A stretch of 64,000 nt of DNA from Burkholderia sp. (GTDB lineage Bacteria; Pseudomonadota; Gammaproteobacteria; Burkholderiales; Burkholderiaceae). The number at the start of each line of letters is the position of its first letter. The stretch's first letter is position 1. The stretch lies in the NCBI GenBank assembly GCA_031253835.1, contig JAIRVP010000076.1, positions 62,001-126,000 of the forward strand, given 5' to 3'. A program made the position numbers and the translations under genes. Positions 25,786 through 35,114 of the stretch are shown piece after piece. The notes under the pieces are model-generated. The model saw only the letters and a list, made by a program, of their open reading frames with translations, did not search any database and was not told the DNA's origin.

Positions 25786-26472
25786 ATGCTCGATCACCTC
25801 ATCTGCGACTGCGACGGCGTGCTCGTCGACAGCGAAGTCATCGCCGACCGCGTGCTGCTTGAAACGCTGTCCGCCACGTTCCCGAACCTCGATTTCGAAG
25901 CCGCCGCGAAGTCCGCATTCGGCCAGCAGACGTCGCGCTTCCTCACCGGCATCGAATCCCGCTTCGGGATCGAGATGCCCGCGAACTTCATCGAGACCAT
26001 CGAGCACAACATCGAGGTCGCGCTCGCGCAATCGCTCGCGCCGATCTCCGGCGTGCGCGACGCGCTGCTGAAGGTCACGCTGCCGGCGGCCGTCGTGTCG
26101 AACAGCCGGCTCGTGCGCGTGCGCAACTCGCTGAAACGCGCGTCGCTCACCGAGATCTTCGGCGAGCGCGTGTTCAGTTCCGAGCAGGTGGCGCGGCCGA
26201 AGCCCTACCCCGACGTGTACCTGCATGCGGCCCAGACGCTCGGCGTGGCGCCGGCGCGCTGCATCGTCGTCGAGGACAGCGTATCGGGGTTGAATGCCGC
26301 GCGGGCGGCCGGGATGAAGACGATCGCGTTCGTCGGCGCGAGCCACATCCCCGACAACTACGCGGACGCGCTGCGCGCGATGGGCATCACGCGGATCATG
26401 CGCAAGATGGACGAACTGCCGTCGCTCGTCGAAGCCGGCATGCACGGCGAATTCGGCGACGTGCAGTCCTGA
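25786..26472 (+). CDS. HAD-superfamily phosphatase (subfamily IA)
   Basis: A 228-residue cytoplasmic hydrolase. Motif I is DCDGVLVDS with nucleophile Asp8 and acid/base Asp10; motif II is VVSNSR, motif III Lys in RPKPYPDVY, motif IV VVEDSVSG. A helical cap lies between motifs I and II. It resembles phosphoglycolate, beta-phosphoglucomutase and 6-phosphogluconate phosphatase (YieH) types, and the substrate is open. I use ATG 25786; a TTG at 25774 is also in frame, and neither has a clear ribosome binding site. It follows the inositol-like cluster but with a 185-bp gap, so it may be independent. Confidence 0.82.
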   Translation: MLDHLICDCDGVLVDSEVIADRVLLETLSATFPNLDFEAAAKSAFGQQTSRFLTGIESRFGIEMPANFIETIEHNIEVALAQSLAPISGVRDALLKVTLPAAVVSNSRLVRVRNSLKRASLTEIFGERVFSSEQVARPKPYPDVYLHAAQTLGVAPARCIVVEDSVSGLNAARAAGMKTIAFVGASHIPDNYADALRAMGITRIMRKMDELPSLVEAGMHGEFGDVQS

Positions 26473-26482
26473 TATTCATTCT

Positions 26483-26530
26483 GGCCGGATCAGGTCGATC
26501 CGGCCTGCCACGGGTGCGCGAACGCACCCG
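26483..26530. terminator. Tandem hairpins between convergent HAD and ribB genes
   Basis: Two perfect hairpins: GGCCGGATC-AGGTC-GATCCGGCC (26483-26505) and CGGGTGCG-CGAA-CGCACCCG (26511-26530). They fill the gap between the two stop codons and probably end transcription from both sides, although T-runs are weak. Confidence 0.6.
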
Positions 26531-26542
26531 CCTTCCCTTTCC

Positions 26543-27253
26543 TCACGCCGGCTCGCAGCAACGCTCGCGCGCGACGGCCAGCGCCTCGCGAAACTCGACG
26601 AGTTCCGCGATCGTCAGCATCGGCAACCCGTGCCGTTGCGCGAAACGCTCGACGTCGTCGCCGCGCGTCATCGTGCCGTCCGGATTCATCAGCTCGCACA
26701 GTACGCCGGCCGGCTTCAGGCCCGCGAGGATCGACAGGTCGACCGTGCCTTCGGTGTGACCGCGGCGCGCGAGCACGCCACCCGGTTGCGCACGCAACGG
26801 AAATACATGGCCGGGGCGCACGATGTCGTGCGGCTTCGCGCCTTCCGCGATCGCCGCGCGGATCGTCGTCACGCGATCGGCCGCCGACACACCGGTATGC
26901 ACGCCTTCGCGCGCTTCGATCGACACCGTGAACGCGGTGCCGTTGCGGCTTTCGTTGGTCTGCACCATCGGCGGCAGTTCGAGCGCGCGCACCGTGTCGT
27001 CGGTCAGGCACAGGCACACGATGCCGCTGCACTCGCGGATCAGCAGCGCCATCGTCTCGGGCGTGATGCGCTCGGCGGCAACGATCAGGTCGGCCTCGTT
27101 CTCGCGGTCGTGGTCATCCTGCAGCACGACTGCACGGCCTGCGCGCATCGCATCGAGTGCAGCGGCGATGCGCGGGGGCACCGGTTCGGTATCCAGCAAC
27201 GGGAGATCGGCAAAGGCGTCGGCCGGTGCCGACGTGATGGACATCAAGGACAT
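26543..27253 (-). CDS. ribB: 3,4-dihydroxy-2-butanone-4-phosphate synthase
   Basis: A 236-residue riboflavin biosynthesis enzyme converting ribulose-5-phosphate to 3,4-dihydroxy-2-butanone 4-phosphate plus formate. Visible signatures: [16 protein letters not shown] (substrate and Mg binding), [32 protein letters not shown] and [13 protein letters not shown] with the catalytic His. There is no GTP cyclohydrolase II half, so it is RibB rather than a RibBA fusion. ATG 27253 has GAGGAGCG at good spacing. An FMN riboswitch precedes it on the same strand, giving feedback control by FMN. Confidence 0.95.
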   Translation of the reverse strand: MSLMSITSAPADAFADLPLLDTEPVPPRIAAALDAMRAGRAVVLQDDHDRENEADLIVAAERITPETMALLIRECSGIVCLCLTDDTVRALELPPMVQTNESRNGTAFTVSIEAREGVHTGVSAADRVTTIRAAIAEGAKPHDIVRPGHVFPLRAQPGGVLARRGHTEGTVDLSILAGLKPAGVLCELMNPDGTMTRGDDVERFAQRHGLPMLTIAELVEFREALAVARERCCEPA

Positions 27254-27379
27254 GTGAAACGCTCCTCGCAAATACGATTTGGGCGAAAAACGTTCCAGGG
27301 CATTGCAAACAGACAGAACGACAACCCGCTTCGCACGCATCGCGAAGCGGCCCTGACGGACATGACTATCTGCACATCT

Positions 27380-27518
27380 TCTCTCATCCGGACTATGACC
27401 GTCGGCTCTGGCATTCGACCAGATCTGCTGACCCCGCGCGGAGGCGCGGGCGCTCGCGGGCTCGCCGGCTTACGCCAGCCTACCGCCGGTGGGGAATTTC
27501 ACCCCGCCCTGAAGACGC
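27380..27518 (-). promoter_or_regulatory. FMN riboswitch (RFN element)
   Basis: Read on the minus strand, the conserved RFN blocks appear in order: CTTCAGGGCGGGGTGAAATT, then CCCCACCGGCGGT, GTCAGCAGATCTGGT, GCCAGAGCCGACGGTCATAG and TCCGGATGAGAGAAG. The variable stem is GCGCCCGCGCCTCCGCGCGGGG. The element ends about 126 nt before ribB, leaving room for an expression platform. FMN binding should lower ribB expression. Confidence 0.96.
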
Positions 27519-27661
27519 ACTGATTGCCGGACGGGCACTCCCCGTCAACGGCGGGCCAAGCATACAACAGCGGCGCGCGAAGCGCAGCGCACCCCACCTA
27601 AAACCTTACTGACGACTCCGTCTAACGGCATCGTCCGAACGGCCGACCACCTGGCGCGCGA

Positions 27662-28345
27662 TCAGTGCGCCGCATGCGCCGTGTCGGGCACGAGCCAGCG
27701 CGGCGGCACTTCGGGGCTCACCGTCACGCGGAACGCGCGCGCTTCGCTGTCGCCCGGGTTGCGCAGGCTGTACGGCTGGTCGGCATCGAACACGATCGCA
27801 TCGCCGGTCGCCAGCAACTGGCGGCGGTCGTGCACGCTGACTTCGAGCGTGCCTTCGCTGACGACGAGGTTGACCGTCGTGCCGGGCGCGCGGCGCGCGC
27901 CGGGCTCCGTATGCAGCGGCGCGATCCGCAGCTCGTGGAATTCGGCTGCGGCCGGCTCGCCTTCCGGATACAGCGCGCGTGCCGAGAAACGCCCGTTCGA
28001 GCTGACGACGCGCGACGCGCGCTCGGCCGCCAGGTGCTCGAAGCCGTTCACCGCATGGCGGCGCAGGAACGCGGCGACCGACACCTTCAGCGCCGCGGCG
28101 ATCTTGCAGAGCACCTTGATCGACGGCACGCTGCGCGCCGATTCGATCTGCGCGAGCATCGCGCGCGACACGCCGGACAGCCGCGCGAGCGCATCGAGCG
28201 ACAGTTGCCGCTCGGCGCGCAAGCGCGCGAGGTTCACGCCGACGACCTGCTCGAGGAGGTCGAGCGATGCGGACGCGCGCACGTCGGCGGCGTTACCGGA
28301 CTCGAAGGAAGACACGTCGCGCACGAGCGCCAGGGATGAAGACAT
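27662..28345 (-). CDS. XRE-family regulator with C-terminal cupin domain
   Basis: A 227-residue regulator. The helix-turn-helix (residues about 35-90) contains LARLRAERQLSLDALARLSGVSRAMLAQIESARSVPSIKVL. A cupin beta-barrel follows (TTVNLVVSEGTLEVSVHDRRQLLATGDAIVFDADQPYSLRNPG), which usually senses a small ligand. Such SutR/PuuR-like proteins regulate nearby metabolism or transport. ATG 28345 has GGAGG at 7-nt spacing. It is transcribed in the same direction as the MFS gene upstream, 221 bp away, but a functional link is not certain. Confidence 0.87.
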   Translation of the reverse strand: MSSSLALVRDVSSFESGNAADVRASASLDLLEQVVGVNLARLRAERQLSLDALARLSGVSRAMLAQIESARSVPSIKVLCKIAAALKVSVAAFLRRHAVNGFEHLAAERASRVVSSNGRFSARALYPEGEPAAAEFHELRIAPLHTEPGARRAPGTTVNLVVSEGTLEVSVHDRRQLLATGDAIVFDADQPYSLRNPGDSEARAFRVTVSPEVPPRWLVPDTAHAAH

Positions 28346-28566
28346 AGCATTGCCTCCGGGCCGCTGCGCGGCCCTGCGTATGGGGTAAGCCGGGATCGGA
28401 ATCGGGTTGCGCCAGCCTTGGCGCGTATCGAAACGCTATCACCCGGCCTTGCACGGGCAAACGAAGTTATCTTCACACCGTTATCAGCATCGCGGAGGAA
28501 TGCGTTCCTCGCGAACCTTTTCCTGCCGCTATCGCGTCGCCTTCCGGCCACCGTCGCGCCGTCCGC

Positions 28567-29742
28567 TCACTGCGCCGCCGGCGCCGCGCCGCGTGCCGGG
28601 CCGCGCGCGTCGAGCCGCATCGCGAGCCACGTGACGACGAGCGCCGCGAACGTCACCGCGACGGCGACCCACGGCAGCGCGTCGAGCGCGAAGCCGTGCT
28701 CCAGCGCGAGGCCGCCGAGCCACGCGCCGCCCGCGTTGCCGACGTTGAACGCGCCGATGTTCAGCGTCGACGCGAGATGCGGCGCGCTCGCCGCCTTCTC
28801 GACCACGCGCGCCTGCAGCGGCGGCACCGTCGCGAACGCGGCGATCCCCCAGACGAAGACGGTGACGGCAGCCGCGACCGGCAGGTGGCTCGTCTTCGCG
28901 AACACGGCCATCACCGCCATCAGCGCGACAAGGATCGCGATCAGCGACGGCATCAGCGCGCGGTCGGCGAGCTTGCCGCCGAGCGTGTTGCCGATCGTCA
29001 GCCCGGCGCCGAACAGCACGAGGATCAGCGCGACCGCGCGGGGCGAGTAGCCCGACACGGTTTCCAGAATCGGCGCGATATACGTGAACACGACGAACAC
29101 GCCGCCGAAGCCGAGCACCGTCATCAGCAGCGCGAGCCACACCTGCGGCTCCTTCAGCACGCGCACTTCGTGGCCGAGGCCGACCGGCCCGCTGTCGTGG
29201 CGGTTCGGCACCAGCGCGGCCACGCCGCCGAGCGCCAGCACGCCGAGCGCGGCGACGATCCAGAACGACGCGCGCCAGCCGAGCAGCTGGCCGACGAACG
29301 TGCCGAACGGCACGCCGAGCACGTTCGACAGCGTGAGCCCCGTGAACATCAGCGCGATCGCGCTCGCACGCTTGTCGGCCGGCACGAGCGACGCGGCCAC
29401 GACCGCGCCGATCCCGAAGAACGACCCGTGCGCGAACGACGTGACGACGCGCGCGACCATCAGCATCGCGTAGCCGGACGCAGTCGCGCACAGCACGTTG
29501 CCGACGATGAAGATCGCCATCAGCAGCTGCAGCGCGGCCTTGCGCGGCATGCGGCTCGTGAGCACCGCGAGCAGCGGCGCGCCGACCGCGACGCCGAGCG
29601 CATAGCCGGTGACGAGCAGGCCGGCCGACGGCAGCGACACGGCGAGGTCGTGCGCGACCTCGGGCAGCAGGCCCATGATGATGAATTCGGTGGTGCCGAT
29701 GGCAAAGGCGCTGATCGCGAGCGCCAGTAACGGAAGGGGCAT
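28567..29742 (-). CDS. MFS drug/sugar efflux transporter (DHA1, AraJ-like)
   Basis: A 391-residue major facilitator with about 12 hydrophobic segments. The start, LLALAISAFAIGTTEFIIMGLLPEVA, is typical of the AraJ/YdhP/Cml group of DHA1 exporters, as is SRMPRKAALQ in the first cytoplasmic loop and the SFAHGSFFGIGA segment. It would export small molecules by proton antiport at the inner membrane. ATG 29742 follows GGAGAACGTC. It is divergent from a LysR-family gene that probably regulates it; the substrate is unknown. Confidence 0.9.
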   Translation of the reverse strand: MPLPLLALAISAFAIGTTEFIIMGLLPEVAHDLAVSLPSAGLLVTGYALGVAVGAPLLAVLTSRMPRKAALQLLMAIFIVGNVLCATASGYAMLMVARVVTSFAHGSFFGIGAVVAASLVPADKRASAIALMFTGLTLSNVLGVPFGTFVGQLLGWRASFWIVAALGVLALGGVAALVPNRHDSGPVGLGHEVRVLKEPQVWLALLMTVLGFGGVFVVFTYIAPILETVSGYSPRAVALILVLFGAGLTIGNTLGGKLADRALMPSLIAILVALMAVMAVFAKTSHLPVAAAVTVFVWGIAAFATVPPLQARVVEKAASAPHLASTLNIGAFNVGNAGGAWLGGLALEHGFALDALPWVAVAVTFAALVVTWLAMRLDARGPARGAAPAAQ

Positions 29743-29826
29743 GACGTTCTCCGGAAGGCGGCGGCCGCGGCGCCCGGTCGGTGCCGCACCGCACAAGAAG
29801 CGGGATGTGCGCGCATTGTCCCGAAG

Positions 29827-29872
29827 ACGCCAATATTTGATAATTGGCGTGGCATTTGAACCATTTTCAAAT
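29827..29872. promoter_or_regulatory. Candidate LysR operators between MFS and LysR genes
   Basis: ACGCCAAT-N8-ATTGGCGT (29827-29850) is a perfect 8-bp inverted repeat and ATTTGAA-CCATT-TTCAAAT (29854-29872) a perfect 7-bp one. Both lie in the 146-bp divergent region directly before the LysR start, matching the usual recognition and activation sites of LysR regulators. Confidence 0.6.
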
Positions 29873-29888
29873 ATTTCTGGAAAATCGC

Positions 29889-30821
29889 ATGGACCGACTG
29901 GGCGATATCCGGCTGTTCGTCGAAGCCGCGGAACTGGGCAGCCTGTCGGCCGCCGGGCGCAAGCTGAACCTCACGCCGGCCGCCGCGAGCGCGCGCCTCG
30001 CGAAGCTCGAGGCGAAGATCGCGACGCGGCTGTTCGAACGCTCGACGCGGCAGTTGCGGCTCACCGACGAGGGCAAGCTGTACCTGAACTGCTGCCGGCA
30101 GGCGTTGCAGGCGCTCGACGACGCGGACGCGATGCTGCAGGAAGGGCGCAACGTCGTCGGCGGCAAGGTGCGGCTGTCGTCGACGTCCGATTTCGGCCGC
30201 AACCAGCTGCTCGACTGGCTCGACGAATTCACGACGCTGCACCCCGACGTCACGTTCGCGCTGACCGCATCCGATTCGTCGTCGAACCTGTGGCAGGACG
30301 AGATCGACCTCGCGATCCGCTTCGCCGCGCCGCCCGACGGCGCGCTGATCGCCCGGCGGCTCGCGACCAACCGGCGCGTGCTGTGTGCGGCGCCGTCGTT
30401 CGTCGAGCGCCACGGCTTGCCGGCCGACCCGCACGATCTGGCCCGCTTTCCCTGCAACGTGATCACGATCGCGTCCGGCCCGATGAACACGTGGCATTTC
30501 ACGCGCGGCGACGAGGTGCAGATCCACACGGTGCCGGTGTCGACCGCGTTCGAGACCAACGACGGCGGCCTCACGCGCGAATGGACGCTGCGCGGCCACG
30601 GCATTGCGCTGAAGTCGCTGTGGGACATCGCCGACGACGTCCGCGCGGGCCGGCTGCGCGTGCTGTTGCCCGACTGGCGGCACCAGGACGCGCCGCTGCA
30701 CGCGATCTATCACAGCAAGCGCTACATGGCGCCGCGCGTGCGTGTGCTGCTCGACTTTCTCGCCGAACGCTTCGCGCGCGAGGAAGCCGCGCTCGACGAC
30801 CTGCTGAACGCGTGCCGCTGA
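29889..30821 (+). CDS. LysR-family transcriptional regulator
   Basis: A 310-residue LysR regulator. The N-terminal winged helix reads DIRLFVEAAELGSLSAAGRKLNLTPAAASARLAKLEAKIATRLFERSTR. The substrate-binding half contains the usual DIAIR-like (EIDLAIRFAAPPDGALIARRLA) segment and belongs to the AaeR/PecT-like subgroup. ATG 29889 is used since the HTH begins a few residues later; GGAAAATCGC precedes it. Divergent from the MFS exporter gene, with two inverted repeats between, so activation of that exporter in response to its substrate is likely. Confidence 0.9.
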   Translation: MDRLGDIRLFVEAAELGSLSAAGRKLNLTPAAASARLAKLEAKIATRLFERSTRQLRLTDEGKLYLNCCRQALQALDDADAMLQEGRNVVGGKVRLSSTSDFGRNQLLDWLDEFTTLHPDVTFALTASDSSSNLWQDEIDLAIRFAAPPDGALIARRLATNRRVLCAAPSFVERHGLPADPHDLARFPCNVITIASGPMNTWHFTRGDEVQIHTVPVSTAFETNDGGLTREWTLRGHGIALKSLWDIADDVRAGRLRVLLPDWRHQDAPLHAIYHSKRYMAPRVRVLLDFLAERFAREEAALDDLLNACR

Positions 30822-30911
30822 CGGCCGATGCATCGCCTTCCCGGGGTCGGAACCTGACACCCGGCGTCGCGCGGCTGCAACCTGCTGCCCGACCGGGGCG
30901 GCGTGAAAAGC

Positions 30912-30917
30912 TATAAT
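30912..30917 (+). promoter_or_regulatory. -10 element upstream of miaB
   Basis: A perfect TATAAT hexamer in the 213-bp gap before miaB. No good -35 box is seen 17 bp upstream. The leader to the miaB ATG would be about 110 nt. Confidence 0.45.
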
Positions 30918-31034
30918 GGAAGGCTTTCCCGACGGCTTTTCCTGCTCGATGCGCGCATCTGCGTGCAGCGCACGGCCGTCCCGACTTACCCTTGACGACG
31001 CCCCCAGGTCAACCACTGCGAACGGCGAATCCCC

Positions 31035-32408
31035 ATGACCAAGAAAATTTACGTAAAGACCTTCGGCTGCCAGATGAACGAGTACGACTCGGACAAGATG
31101 GTGGACGTGCTCCATGCCGCCGAAGGCCTCGAAAAGACCGATACCCCGGAAGACGCCGACATCATCCTGTTCAACACGTGCTCGGTGCGTGAAAAGGCGC
31201 AGGAAAAGGTGTTCTCCGACCTCGGCCGCGCGCGCGAGCTGAAGAAAGCGAAGCCCGGCCTGCTGATCGGCGTCGGCGGCTGCGTCGCCAGCCAGGAAGG
31301 CGCGTCGATCGTGTCGCGCGCACCGTACGTCGACCTCGTGTTCGGCCCGCAGACCCTGCACCGCCTGCCGCAGATGATCGACGCGCGTCGCGAGAGCGGC
31401 CGCGCACAGGTCGACATCTCGTTCCCGGAAATCGAGAAGTTCGACCACCTGCCGCCCGCGCGCGTCGAGGGGCCGAGCGCATTCGTGTCGATCATGGAAG
31501 GCTGCTCGAAGTACTGCAGCTACTGCGTGGTGCCGTACACGCGCGGCGATGAAGTGTCGCGCCCGCTCGACGACGTGCTGACCGAAGTGGCCGGCCTCGC
31601 CGACCAGGGCGTGCGCGAAGTCACGCTGCTCGGCCAGAACGTGAACGCATACCGCGGCGCGCTGGCGGCCGGCTCGCCGGACATCGCCGATTTCGCGACG
31701 CTGATCGAATACGTCGCCGACATCCCCGGCATCGAGCGGATCCGCTACACGACGTCGCACCCGAAGGAATTCACGCAGCGCCTGATCGACACCTACGCGA
31801 AGGTGCCGAAGCTCGTGAGCCACCTGCACCTGCCGGTCCAGCACGGCTCCGACCGCATCCTGATGGCGATGAAGCGCGGCTACACGGTGCTCGAGTACAA
31901 GTCGGTGATCCGCAAGCTGCGCGCGATCCGCCCCGACCTGTCGCTGTCGACCGACATGATCGTCGGCTTCCCCGGCGAGACCGAGGACGATTTCGACAAG
32001 ATGATGGCGCTGGTGCACGAGATGGGCTACGACACGAGCTTCTCGTTCATCTACAGCCCGCGTCCCGGCACGCCGGCCGCGAACCTGCACGACGACACGC
32101 CGCGTGAAGTGAAGCTCAAACGCCTGCAACATCTGCAGGCGACCATCGAGGAGAACGTCGCACGCATCAGCCAGTCGATGGTCGGGAAGGTCGAGCGGAT
32201 CCTCGTCGAGGGCCCGTCGCGCAAGGACCCGAACGAACTCGCGGGCCGCACCGAGAACAACCGGGTCGTGAATTTCCCGGCGCCGCTCGCGTCGCACCCG
32301 CGCCTGATCGGCCAGATGATCGACGTGAAGATCAACCATGCGTACCCGCATTCGCTGCGCGGCGAGCTCGTGCTCGTCAGCGACGACGCGAGCGCGGCCA
32401 CCCACTGA
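31035..32408 (+). CDS. miaB: tRNA-2-methylthio-N6-dimethylallyladenosine synthase
   Basis: A 457-residue radical-SAM methylthiotransferase that converts i6A37 to ms2i6A37 in tRNAs reading UNN codons. The N-terminal UPF0004 cluster ligands are Cys12, Cys49 and Cys83; the radical-SAM cluster is Cys157, Cys161 and Cys164 (CSKYCSYC). A TRAM domain ends the protein. ATG 31035 begins [15 protein letters not shown]. It is followed by phoH, ybeY, corC and lnt, the order seen in many proteobacteria. Confidence 0.97.
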   Translation: MTKKIYVKTFGCQMNEYDSDKMVDVLHAAEGLEKTDTPEDADIILFNTCSVREKAQEKVFSDLGRARELKKAKPGLLIGVGGCVASQEGASIVSRAPYVDLVFGPQTLHRLPQMIDARRESGRAQVDISFPEIEKFDHLPPARVEGPSAFVSIMEGCSKYCSYCVVPYTRGDEVSRPLDDVLTEVAGLADQGVREVTLLGQNVNAYRGALAAGSPDIADFATLIEYVADIPGIERIRYTTSHPKEFTQRLIDTYAKVPKLVSHLHLPVQHGSDRILMAMKRGYTVLEYKSVIRKLRAIRPDLSLSTDMIVGFPGETEDDFDKMMALVHEMGYDTSFSFIYSPRPGTPAANLHDDTPREVKLKRLQHLQATIEENVARISQSMVGKVERILVEGPSRKDPNELAGRTENNRVVNFPAPLASHPRLIGQMIDVKINHAYPHSLRGELVLVSDDASAATH

Positions 32409-32437
32409 TTGACGCTCAACAGGAGCCCGACGCTACT

Positions 32438-33484
32438 TTGAAGACCGTCCAAGCACTGGAATTCACTGCCCCGCGCGAAGACAACGCGCGGCTCGCCAAC
32501 CTCTGCGGCCCGCTCGACGAGAACCTGCGGCAGATCGAACAGGCACTCGACGTCACGCTCGCGCGGCGCGGCCACCGGATCACGATCCGCGGGCGCGGCG
32601 CCAAGCTCGCGCTCGCCGCGCTCGAAAACTTCTACAACCGTGCGCGCGATCCGCTGTCGGTCGACGACATCCAGCTCGCGCTGGTCGAGGTGCGCCACAC
32701 GACCGGCAACGGCCGCCAGCACACGCTCGACGTGCGCTTCCGCGGCGACCCCGACCATCCGTTCGACGAGCCCGTCGTGCAACTCGACGCCAGCGAGCCG
32801 GACGAAGAACCCGCGCCGAAGCTGTACACGCGGCGCGCCGACCTGCGCGGCCGCACGCCTGCGCAGCGCGAGTACCTGAAGCAGATCCTGTCGCACGACG
32901 TGACGCTCGGCATCGGGCCGGCCGGTACCGGCAAGACCTATCTCGCGGTCGCCTGCGCGGTCGACGCGCTCGAGCGCGACCAGGTCAAGCGGATCGTGCT
33001 GACGCGCCCGGCCGTCGAGGCCGGCGAGCGGCTCGGCTTCCTGCCGGGCGATCTCGCGCAGAAGGTCGACCCGTACCTGCGTCCGCTGTACGACGCGCTG
33101 TACGACCTGCTCGGTTTCGACAAGACGGCCAAGATGTTCGAGCGCCAGATGATCGAGATCGCGCCGCTCGCGTACATGCGCGGCCGCACGCTGAACCACG
33201 CGTTCATCATCCTCGACGAGGCGCAGAACACGACGCCCGAGCAGATGAAGATGTTCCTCACGCGGATCGGCTTCGGCTCGAAGGCCGTCGTGACCGGCGA
33301 CACGAGCCAGGTCGACCTGCCGCGCGGCCACAAGAGCGGCCTCGTCGAAGCGCAGCAGGTGCTCAGCGGTGTGCGCGGCATCGCGCTCACGCGTTTCACG
33401 AGCGCGGACGTCGTACGCCATCCGCTCGTCGCGCGCATCGTCGAGGCCTACGACGAGTTCCACGCGCAGCACCAGGACGGCTGA
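32438..33484 (+). CDS. phoH: PhoH-like ATPase (YbeZ)
   Basis: A 348-residue cytoplasmic ATPase. An N-terminal KH-like region (residues about 1-110) precedes the P-loop GPAGTGKT (160-167), followed by LTRPAVEAGERLGFLPGD, the Walker B ILDEAQNTT and the sensor VVTGDTSQVDLP. YbeZ works with YbeY in rRNA and RNA processing. The start is TTG 32438; the ribosome binding site AGGAG is 13 nt upstream, longer than usual, so translation may be weak or the start uncertain. It lies 29 bp after miaB. Confidence 0.92.
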   Translation: MKTVQALEFTAPREDNARLANLCGPLDENLRQIEQALDVTLARRGHRITIRGRGAKLALAALENFYNRARDPLSVDDIQLALVEVRHTTGNGRQHTLDVRFRGDPDHPFDEPVVQLDASEPDEEPAPKLYTRRADLRGRTPAQREYLKQILSHDVTLGIGPAGTGKTYLAVACAVDALERDQVKRIVLTRPAVEAGERLGFLPGDLAQKVDPYLRPLYDALYDLLGFDKTAKMFERQMIEIAPLAYMRGRTLNHAFIILDEAQNTTPEQMKMFLTRIGFGSKAVVTGDTSQVDLPRGHKSGLVEAQQVLSGVRGIALTRFTSADVVRHPLVARIVEAYDEFHAQHQDG

Positions 33485-33517
33485 GCGGCAGCGCACGCGC
33501 GCTGCCCCGGCCTGCCG

Positions 33518-33552
33518 GCCCGGCCCGCCACACGGCGCGCCGGGCTTTTTTT
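33518..33552 (+). terminator. Terminator or attenuator between phoH and ybeY
   Basis: GCCCGGC (33518-33524) pairs with GCCGGGC (33539-33545), followed by TTTTTTT. It looks like an intrinsic terminator although ybeY follows in the same direction, so ybeY may have its own promoter or be attenuated. Confidence 0.65.
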
Positions 33553-33622
33553 CGCCCGTTCGAATTCGGGAGGGATCGGCCGTTTGGTGTATCCTCAACG
33601 CGTCCCAATCGCCGTCCGCGTC

Positions 33623-34399
33623 ATGAAATCCTCCCGTTCCCGCAAGTCCGGTCGCGCCCAGTCCGCCGCGCCCGAATCCCCCCGTCTTTCGCTGTTCGAC
33701 GCGAAGGGCAAGGCCCGGACCGTCAACGCCCAAGGGCTGCGGATCGACTTCCCGGACGGCCGCAGCCTGATGTTCGACCTGTCGGGCAGTTCCGGCGACG
33801 CAGCCGTCGCGATCGTCGCGCAGCACAACGACCCGGCGATGCGCGCGAAGCTCGCGCTGCAGCCCGAGCACTACGACAGCGTGACGCTGCACGTGGGCGC
33901 CGAGCTCGCACCGCGCGAAGACGACCTCGACGACGCGCCGCGCGCGCTGGAACTCGACCTGTCCGTGCAGTACGGCGACGAGATCACGAGCGACGTGCGC
34001 AAGTCGCTGCCCAAGCGCAAGCTGATCGCCGAATGGATCGAGCCGGCGCTGTTCGCGAGCGCGCAGCTCACCGTGCGCTTCGTCGGCGAAGACGAAGGCC
34101 GCACGCTGAACGCCGGCTACCGCCACAAGGATTACCCGACCAACGTGCTGACCTTCGCGTACGACGCGGCGCCCGACGGCACCGTGATCGGCGACCTCGT
34201 GCTGTGCTGCCCGGTCGTCGAGAAGGAAGCGCACGAACAGGGCAAGCCGCTCATGGCCCACTACGCGCACCTGCTGGTGCACGGCGCGCTGCACGCGCAG
34301 GGCTACGACCACGAGACGAGCGACGAGGACGCGGCCGAAATGGAAGCGCTCGAAGTCGACATCCTCGCGAAGCTGGGCTTCCCGAACCCGTACCAGTAA
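33623..34399 (+). CDS. ybeY: Endoribonuclease YbeY with N-terminal extension
   Basis: A 258-residue metal-dependent endoribonuclease for 16S rRNA 3'-end maturation and ribosome quality control. The zinc motif is His220-His224-His230 in [11 protein letters not shown]. The YbeY fold starts near residue 108 ([12 protein letters not shown]). About 105 extra residues precede it from ATG 33623, with codon use like the rest. In-frame ATGs at 33770 and 33839 would give 209 or 186 residues, the latter nearer the family norm. The true start is therefore unsure. Confidence 0.9.
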   Translation: MKSSRSRKSGRAQSAAPESPRLSLFDAKGKARTVNAQGLRIDFPDGRSLMFDLSGSSGDAAVAIVAQHNDPAMRAKLALQPEHYDSVTLHVGAELAPREDDLDDAPRALELDLSVQYGDEITSDVRKSLPKRKLIAEWIEPALFASAQLTVRFVGEDEGRTLNAGYRHKDYPTNVLTFAYDAAPDGTVIGDLVLCCPVVEKEAHEQGKPLMAHYAHLLVHGALHAQGYDHETSDEDAAEMEALEVDILAKLGFPNPYQ

Positions 34400-34411
34400 G
34401 CCTTTCGCACG

Positions 34412-35044
34412 ATGCGCAACGCCGCGATGCTCCCGCCCGCCTACCCGCCCGCGATCGGCGACGGGCGACTGCTGACGGAAGACGAGCTCGCGGCCTCGCT
34501 CGCGCACACGATGCGCGACTGGGACGGCCGGCAGGATCTCTGGCTGTTCGGCTATGGCTCGCTGATCTGGAACCCCGGCCTGCCGACCGTCGCCGCCGTG
34601 CGCGGCAAGGTGCACGGCTACCACCGCGGGCTCTACCTGTGGTCGCGCGTGAACCGCGGCACGCCCGAACGCCCGGGCCTCGTGCTCGCGCTCGATCGCG
34701 GCGGCTCGTGCTCGGGCATCGCGTTCCGGCTGTCGGGCCCGACCGCGCAGCCGCACCTCGAGACGCTGTGGAAGCGCGAGATGCCGATGGGGTCGTACCG
34801 GCCCGCATGGCTGCCGTGCTCGCTCGAGAACGGTGAACGCGTGAACGCGCTCGCGTTCGTGATGCGCCGCGACGTACCGACCTATACGGGCAAGCTGTCC
34901 GACCCCGTCGTGAAGGAAGTGTTCAGCTGTGCGGCCGGCCGCTACGGCACGACGCTCGACTACGTGAGCCGCACGGTCGACGCGCTGCGCGCGAGCGGCA
35001 TTCCCGATCGCGCGCTGGAAGGGCTGCTCGCGCGATGCAAGTGA
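34412..35044 (+). CDS. chaC: Glutathione-specific gamma-glutamylcyclotransferase (ChaC family)
   Basis: A 210-residue cytoplasmic enzyme cleaving glutathione to 5-oxoproline and Cys-Gly. The family signature FGYGSLIWNPG is near residue 46, followed by VHGYHRGLYLWS and the catalytic-Glu region (LETLWKREM). YTGKLSDPVVKEVFSCAAGRYGTTLDYV matches the C-terminal ChaC block. It lies 12 bp after ybeY, so it probably shares its transcript, though metabolically unrelated. Confidence 0.9.
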   Translation: MRNAAMLPPAYPPAIGDGRLLTEDELAASLAHTMRDWDGRQDLWLFGYGSLIWNPGLPTVAAVRGKVHGYHRGLYLWSRVNRGTPERPGLVLALDRGGSCSGIAFRLSGPTAQPHLETLWKREMPMGSYRPAWLPCSLENGERVNALAFVMRRDVPTYTGKLSDPVVKEVFSCAAGRYGTTLDYVSRTVDALRASGIPDRALEGLLARCK

Positions 35045-35114
35045 CGCGGCCCGACACCCGGCCGGCCGCCGCGCGATCCCGCGCCGCCGGCGCATTCGAA
35101 CGAGGCGCCCGCCG

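Noticed and set aside
27380-27518. Possible small RNA gene or repeat
   Set aside because: The conserved blocks match an FMN riboswitch in order and orientation toward ribB, so it is annotated as that.
29520-32405. 961-codon open frame on the minus strand across miaB and the LysR gene
   Set aside because: It runs opposite to miaB and the LysR gene, which have clear signatures, and has no recognisable domain.
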